Source: Arthrobacter sp. Y81 (GTDB lineage Bacteria > Actinomycetota > Actinomycetes > Actinomycetales > Micrococcaceae). From it: a DNA stretch of 64,000 nt. The stretch's first letter is position 1, and the number at the start of each line of letters is the position of its first letter. Below are positions 60,399-64,000 of this stretch, one piece after another. The stretch is from NCBI RefSeq assembly GCF_002929335.1, contig NZ_PJIL01000005.1:1-64000 (forward strand), given 5' to 3'. The notes beneath the pieces are model-generated. The model saw only the letters and a program-made list of their open reading frames with translations. It was not told the DNA's origin and ran no database searches. The translations under genes were made by a program, and so were the position numbers.

Positions 60399-62059
60399 GC
60401 GCTGTTTCTGTTTCACGAGAAGCGCACGACGCCGGCTGGTGGGAGTCCGCCGTCATCTACCAGGTGTATCCTCGCTCCTTCGCGGACGGGAACGGCGACG
60501 GCGTGGGGGACCTCGCCGGACTCACCGCCCGCCTCCCGTACATCGCCTCGCTGGGCGTGGACGGCATCTGGATGACGCCGTTCCAGCCCTCCCCGCAGGT
60601 GGACCAGGGCTACGACGTCAGCGACTACTGCGGCGTGGACCCGCTCTTCGGCACCATGGACGAGTTCGACCGGCTGCTGGAGCTCGCCCACTCCCTGGGC
60701 CTGCGCATCCTGCTCGACGTCGTCCCCAACCATTGCTCCTCGGCCCACCCGCTGTTCCAGCAGGCCCTCGCGGCCGGGCCGGGCTCGCCGGAGCGGGACA
60801 TGTTCCACTTCGTCGAGGGCCGCAGTTCCGGCCCGGACTCCCCCAGCGACCTGCCGCCCAACAACTGGCAGAGCGTGTTCGGCGGGCAGGCCTGGAGCCG
60901 CGCCACTCCCGACTCGGAGACGGACACCGAGTGGTACCTGCACCTCTTCTCGGCCGGCCAGCCCGACTGGAACTGGCGGAACCCCGCGGTGGGCGATTAC
61001 TTCGAAGGCGTGCTCCGCTTCTGGTTCGACAAGGGCGTGGATGGCCTCCGGATCGACGTCGCGCACGCCCTCTTCAAAGCGGACGGCCTGCCGGACGCAG
61101 CATCCGCCACGGCCGTCGTGGACGGGCTGCGGTCCAACCCGCTGGTCTCCGACCAGGAGGAAGTCCACGAGGTGTACCGCCGCTGGCGAACCCTCGCCGA
61201 GAAGTACCAGCCGCACCGCCTGCTGGTGGGCGAGGTCAACCTGGAACCCGCCCGCGCCGCCCGCTACACCCGCGCCGATGAGATGCACCAGGCGTTCGCC
61301 TTCGCCTTCGTGAAGCTCGGCTGGGATCCCGCGGCCTGGGCTTCTGTGGGATCGGAACTGGAGGCCGCCCGGCAGCTCCATGGCGCCGCGCCAAGCTGGG
61401 CGCTGGAGAACCACGACATCGTCCGCTCCGTGACCCGCTTCGGCGGTAGCGGAATGGGCAGTGGCGAGCTGGGTGTCCGCCGGGCCCGGGCCGCCCTGCT
61501 GGCACTGCTCGGACTCCCCGGTGCGGCCTACATTTACCAGGGCCAGGAACTCGGCCTGCCCGAGGCGGACGTTCCGGTGGGGGCCCGGGTGGACCCGATG
61601 TGGGCCCGCGGCGGCATCACCCGCGACGGCGCCCGCGTCCCGCTGCCCTGGACCGAGGACGCGGCGCTGAACCACGGGTTCTCGCTGGGTCCCGCTGGTG
61701 AGCCTGCGGCGAATCAGGCATCGGCGCCGTGGCTGCCGCAGCCCGAGGGCTGGGGCAGCCACGCGATCGAAACCCAGCAGCAGGATCCCGGATCCACGCT
61801 CGCACTGGTGACTGCCGCCGTCGGACTCCGACGCAAGCTGTGGGAGCAGGGCGTGTTCACCGCGGACGACGGCGGCAGCTGGCGTGTGGAGGACGGGAAC
61901 CTGCTGATCTGCGAGCGCAGCCCGAAGTTCCTGGTGGCCGTCGCGATGGGATCCGGGCCGGTGCGGCTGCCTGCGGGGACCGTGCTCGCCAGCGCGGTCC
62001 CGCTGGAAACCGACGGCTACCTGCAGCCGGACAACGCCGCGTGGGTGCTGCGGGACTGA
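60395..62059 (+). CDS. GH13 alpha-glucosidase (oligo-1,6-glucosidase/alpha-glucosidase type)
   Basis: 554 residues. Start: VIYQVYPRSFADGNGDGVGD, the classic GH13 beginning; conserved region I DVVPNH, region II GLRIDVAHALF (Asp nucleophile), region III VGEVNL (acid/base Glu) and region IV ENHDIVRS (His-Asp). Overlaps the MalG-like gene by four bases. Cytoplasmic enzyme that hydrolyses the imported alpha-glucoside to glucose. Completes the regulator-importer-hydrolase module. Confidence 0.92.
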   Translation: MSAVSVSREAHDAGWWESAVIYQVYPRSFADGNGDGVGDLAGLTARLPYIASLGVDGIWMTPFQPSPQVDQGYDVSDYCGVDPLFGTMDEFDRLLELAHSLGLRILLDVVPNHCSSAHPLFQQALAAGPGSPERDMFHFVEGRSSGPDSPSDLPPNNWQSVFGGQAWSRATPDSETDTEWYLHLFSAGQPDWNWRNPAVGDYFEGVLRFWFDKGVDGLRIDVAHALFKADGLPDAASATAVVDGLRSNPLVSDQEEVHEVYRRWRTLAEKYQPHRLLVGEVNLEPARAARYTRADEMHQAFAFAFVKLGWDPAAWASVGSELEAARQLHGAAPSWALENHDIVRSVTRFGGSGMGSGELGVRRARAALLALLGLPGAAYIYQGQELGLPEADVPVGARVDPMWARGGITRDGARVPLPWTEDAALNHGFSLGPAGEPAANQASAPWLPQPEGWGSHAIETQQQDPGSTLALVTAAVGLRRKLWEQGVFTADDGGSWRVEDGNLLICERSPKFLVAVAMGSGPVRLPAGTVLASAVPLETDGYLQPDNAAWVLRD

Positions 62060-62087
62060 GTTTTTCGGAAGTAGGTGCTGCGTGGGT

Positions 62088-62600
62088 TCAGCCTTGCTTG
62101 GCGGCCCAGTCGGCGACGCGCTGCGTGCTTTCCTCTTCGGAGAGGTCTTCGACGCGGGTCATGATGGACCAGCGCACACCGTACGGGTCCCGGATGCTGG
62201 CGAACCGGTCTCCTGAGACAAAGGTGGACAGCGGCTCCCGAAGGGTGGCCCCTGCACGCTCGGCGCGCGCCACGAGGGCGTCCGCATCGGCGCAGTAGAA
62301 GCCGACGGAGTAGCAGTCATCATCGCCGTTCGGCGCGGGGACCAGGTGGTAGTCGGGGTTGGGCTCGCCAATTTGGAGCCGCCCCTGACCGAAGTCCAGT
62401 TCGGCGTGGACCACGATTCCGCCGATCTCGGTGGCATTCACGGTGCGCGCCCCAAACACGTCCTGGTAGAAGGTGATGGCCTCCTTGGCCGAGGGGATCG
62501 CCAGGAACGGAGTGAGGCTCGTGAAGCCGTGCGGGATACCGGATGTTGTGTGCTTGCCGTCGGCGGCCGCGGTCAGTTCAGTGCTTGTAGTATCAGTCAT
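62088..62600 (-). CDS. VOC-superfamily protein (PhnB/glyoxalase-like)
   Basis: 170 residues from the ATG at 62600. LTPFLAIPSAKEAITFYQDV and VFGARTVNATEIGG, then a repeat with DPYGVRWSIMTRVED at the end, typical of the PhnB-like VOC branch. No complete set of metal ligands can be named by eye. Divergent from an AraC gene with 73 bp between starts, so probably regulated by it. Confidence 0.8.
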   Translation of the reverse strand: MTDTTSTELTAAADGKHTTSGIPHGFTSLTPFLAIPSAKEAITFYQDVFGARTVNATEIGGIVVHAELDFGQGRLQIGEPNPDYHLVPAPNGDDDCYSVGFYCADADALVARAERAGATLREPLSTFVSGDRFASIRDPYGVRWSIMTRVEDLSEEESTQRVADWAAKQG

Positions 62601-62673
62601 AAATCTCACGGTACGCAGCGGTCCGCCCAGCGGCTTGGAGAATTGCGACAGCCTGGACAAGGAGTGGCCTCCG

Positions 62674-63486
62674 ATGGTGGATTCGTTCAAGGGAATCCTC
62701 TACCCGGCCCGGCTTCCCACGTTTCACCGCGTGCCCGCACCTGAGGCCGTCACGGACCTGGTGCAGTGGTTTTGGATCCCCGAATGGGACATCGAACCGG
62801 GGCACACGTCACGCCAGCACGTCATCGCGTTCCCGGCGTCCAACCTGGTGGTCCAGAAGGATCTCGTTGAGTTGGCCGGCCCAACAACCCGCCGGTCACA
62901 CCGCGACCTCACGGGCCGGGGCTGGGCGGTGGGGGCCCTGCTGCGTCCCGCGCTCGTGCCGCGTTTCACGGATGATCCGGGGAGCCTGCGGGATGCCCAG
63001 CTGCCGCTACTGCTCGCGGATCTGCAGGCCTCCGTGTCGGCGGCGATGAGCGGAACCGATCCACTGGAACGCCGGGAACGCGCGGTGGAGGCTTTCACCG
63101 ACTGGCTGGTCTTGGAGAGCCCAGAGGTGTCCGAGGAAGGCCTTCTTGCCAACGCGATGATGGATCTCGTCGGAACATGCACCGACGTGACCCGCCTTGA
63201 AGACGTCGCGGCGCGTCTGTTCGTTTCGCCGAGGACCCTTCAACGGGTGGCGAAGAAGTACATCGGCCTCAGCCCGTCCGCGCTCATCCGAAGGCGCCGG
63301 CTGCAGGAGGCCGCTGACCGGTCCCGGACCGACCCGGCAGCAGACCTCGCGGCGATAGCTGCCGAGCTCGGCTACACCGATCACGCCCACCTGACGAACG
63401 ACTTCCAAAAGACCCTCGGCTTCACGCCGAGCTCGTACCGGCGGTCCGTCGTCCAGGACCGGGCCGGTGGCACGTCGCCGCGTTAG
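62674..63486 (+). CDS. AraC-family transcriptional regulator
   Basis: 270 residues. N-terminal about 150 residues resemble the cupin-less sensory domain of DUF6597-type regulators (FHRVPAPEAVTDLVQWFWIP). C-terminal AraC helix-turn-helix pair: LEDVAARLFVSPRTLQRVAK and LAAIAAELGYTDHAHLTNDF, with FQKTLGFTPSSYRR at the end. GGAG precedes the ATG at 62674. Divergent from the VOC gene, the likely target. Confidence 0.85.
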   Translation: MVDSFKGILYPARLPTFHRVPAPEAVTDLVQWFWIPEWDIEPGHTSRQHVIAFPASNLVVQKDLVELAGPTTRRSHRDLTGRGWAVGALLRPALVPRFTDDPGSLRDAQLPLLLADLQASVSAAMSGTDPLERRERAVEAFTDWLVLESPEVSEEGLLANAMMDLVGTCTDVTRLEDVAARLFVSPRTLQRVAKKYIGLSPSALIRRRRLQEAADRSRTDPAADLAAIAAELGYTDHAHLTNDFQKTLGFTPSSYRRSVVQDRAGGTSPR

Positions 63487-63519
63487 CATGGTCCCGACAC
63501 GTCCCTACCAGGAGGCCAC

Positions 63520-63984
63520 ATGCCGTACACCGTTGACTTCGAGAACGTTTCCACTGTCGGCCTGGAATCGTCTCCGGCCGCCGAAACCCTCGCCGGGTTG
63601 CGCGCCAACGAGGCCCGCTATTACCGGAACAAGTACCACCACGTCTTCTCAGTGAGTCCTGCAAGCGAGGTTCCGGAGGTGGTGGACCGGGTGAGCCGGA
63701 TCCTCCGGGACGAGCGTGACATCGTCATCGGATCCCGCCCGCTGGAAGCCACCGCCTTCGAAGTCGACGGCTTGCGGATGGCCTACGTTTTCTACGAGTC
63801 GGGGCTGTCGGTCAACGTCATGTACAGCATCGACGACGGCGGGAAGCGGGCGGTCGGGTTCAGACTCGCCGACGGCATGGAAATTCCGGAGGAACTGGCG
63901 CCGCGATTCAAGTTCGCCCGTCAAAAATCGAAGCTTGCGGGCGTTATTCGCGGCTCCTACTTCGTGATCAAGGGCGAGTACTGA
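63520..63984 (+). CDS. Hypothetical protein
   Basis: 154 residues, not recognised. Strong ribosome binding site AGGAGG before the ATG. Beginning MPYTVDFENVSTVGLESSPA, middle LRANEARYYRNKYHHVFSVS and a beta-rich second half with VDGLRMAYVFYESGLSVNVM. Soluble, no signal or membrane segment. It follows the AraC gene by 33 bp on the same strand; the window ends just after it. Confidence 0.72.
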   Translation: MPYTVDFENVSTVGLESSPAAETLAGLRANEARYYRNKYHHVFSVSPASEVPEVVDRVSRILRDERDIVIGSRPLEATAFEVDGLRMAYVFYESGLSVNVMYSIDDGGKRAVGFRLADGMEIPEELAPRFKFARQKSKLAGVIRGSYFVIKGEY

Positions 63985-64000
63985 CCAGGCACCGGTCGGG

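Overview
The window is a stretch of a high-GC Gram-positive chromosome. Long GC-rich genes, frequent GTG/TTG starts, ATGA stop-start overlaps, excalibur-domain proteins and many small regulator-transporter operons fit a soil actinobacterium of the Micrococcaceae (Arthrobacter/Pseudarthrobacter type). The genus is an inference from protein character; no rRNA or tRNA gene was seen.

Layout. 0.1-3.2 kb: APC permease and nitrilase-family amidohydrolase with a divergent GntR regulator. 3.4-5.4 kb: two unrecognised genes of atypical composition. 5.6-10.6 kb: amino-acid permease, HisC-like aminotransferase, AsnC/Lrp regulator and a ThDP-dependent enzyme, plausibly an aromatic amino-acid route. 10.6-10.8 kb: scar made of a diacylglycerol-kinase gene start fused to an istB tail. 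11.0-15.7 kb: HisD paralogue plus polar amino-acid ABC transporter, divergent LysR regulator. 15.7-16.1 kb: probable IS end cutting off an MFS gene. 16.3-19.3 kb: methyltransferase, lipid kinase, GNAT acetyltransferase. 19.4-23.2 kb: the most remarkable locus, a microcin C-like operon: a 19-residue cationic peptide ending in Asn, a 13-bp hairpin, a MccB/ThiF-like adenylating enzyme, a small membrane-anchored protein, an HTTM/SdpB-like membrane protein and an MFS exporter, closed by a strong terminator. 23.2-25.3 kb: two secreted or membrane proteins sharing a C-terminal excalibur domain (PASTA lipoprotein; HNH nuclease). 25.7-35.6 kb: mixed housekeeping genes (LuxR regulator, DUF1304 protein, K+ channel, hydrolase, Mug glycosylase, RecQ helicase, CNNM/HlyC protein). 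35.6-43.0 kb: FMN-dependent hydroxy-acid oxidase plus ABC transporter, PucR regulator, MHS-type MFS transporter. 43.2-49.0 kb: small stress, DinB-fold and membrane proteins, with a 61-bp repeat scar. 49.1-55.0 kb: MocR regulator, sugar isomerase/epimerase with MFS transporter, MarR regulator with MFS exporter. 55.0-62.1 kb: truncated GH42 beta-galactosidase, LacI regulator and a complete alpha-glucoside ABC importer with GH13 glucosidase. 62.1-64.0 kb: VOC protein, AraC regulator and an unrecognised protein.

How the genes work together. Three import modules follow one pattern (regulator, binding lipoprotein, permease(s), and an ATPase or catabolic enzyme): HisD-ABC, oxidase-ABC and alpha-glucoside. 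The microcin-like operon is the clearest candidate for an undescribed system: its first, second and last genes match the MccA-MccB-MccC logic, but two inserted genes resemble the SdpA/SdpB-HTTM theme, a combination I do not recognise from characterised microcin C clusters. The intergenic stretches also hold several short gene fragments (dgk, istB, dinB, recQ), so the region has been rearranged repeatedly.
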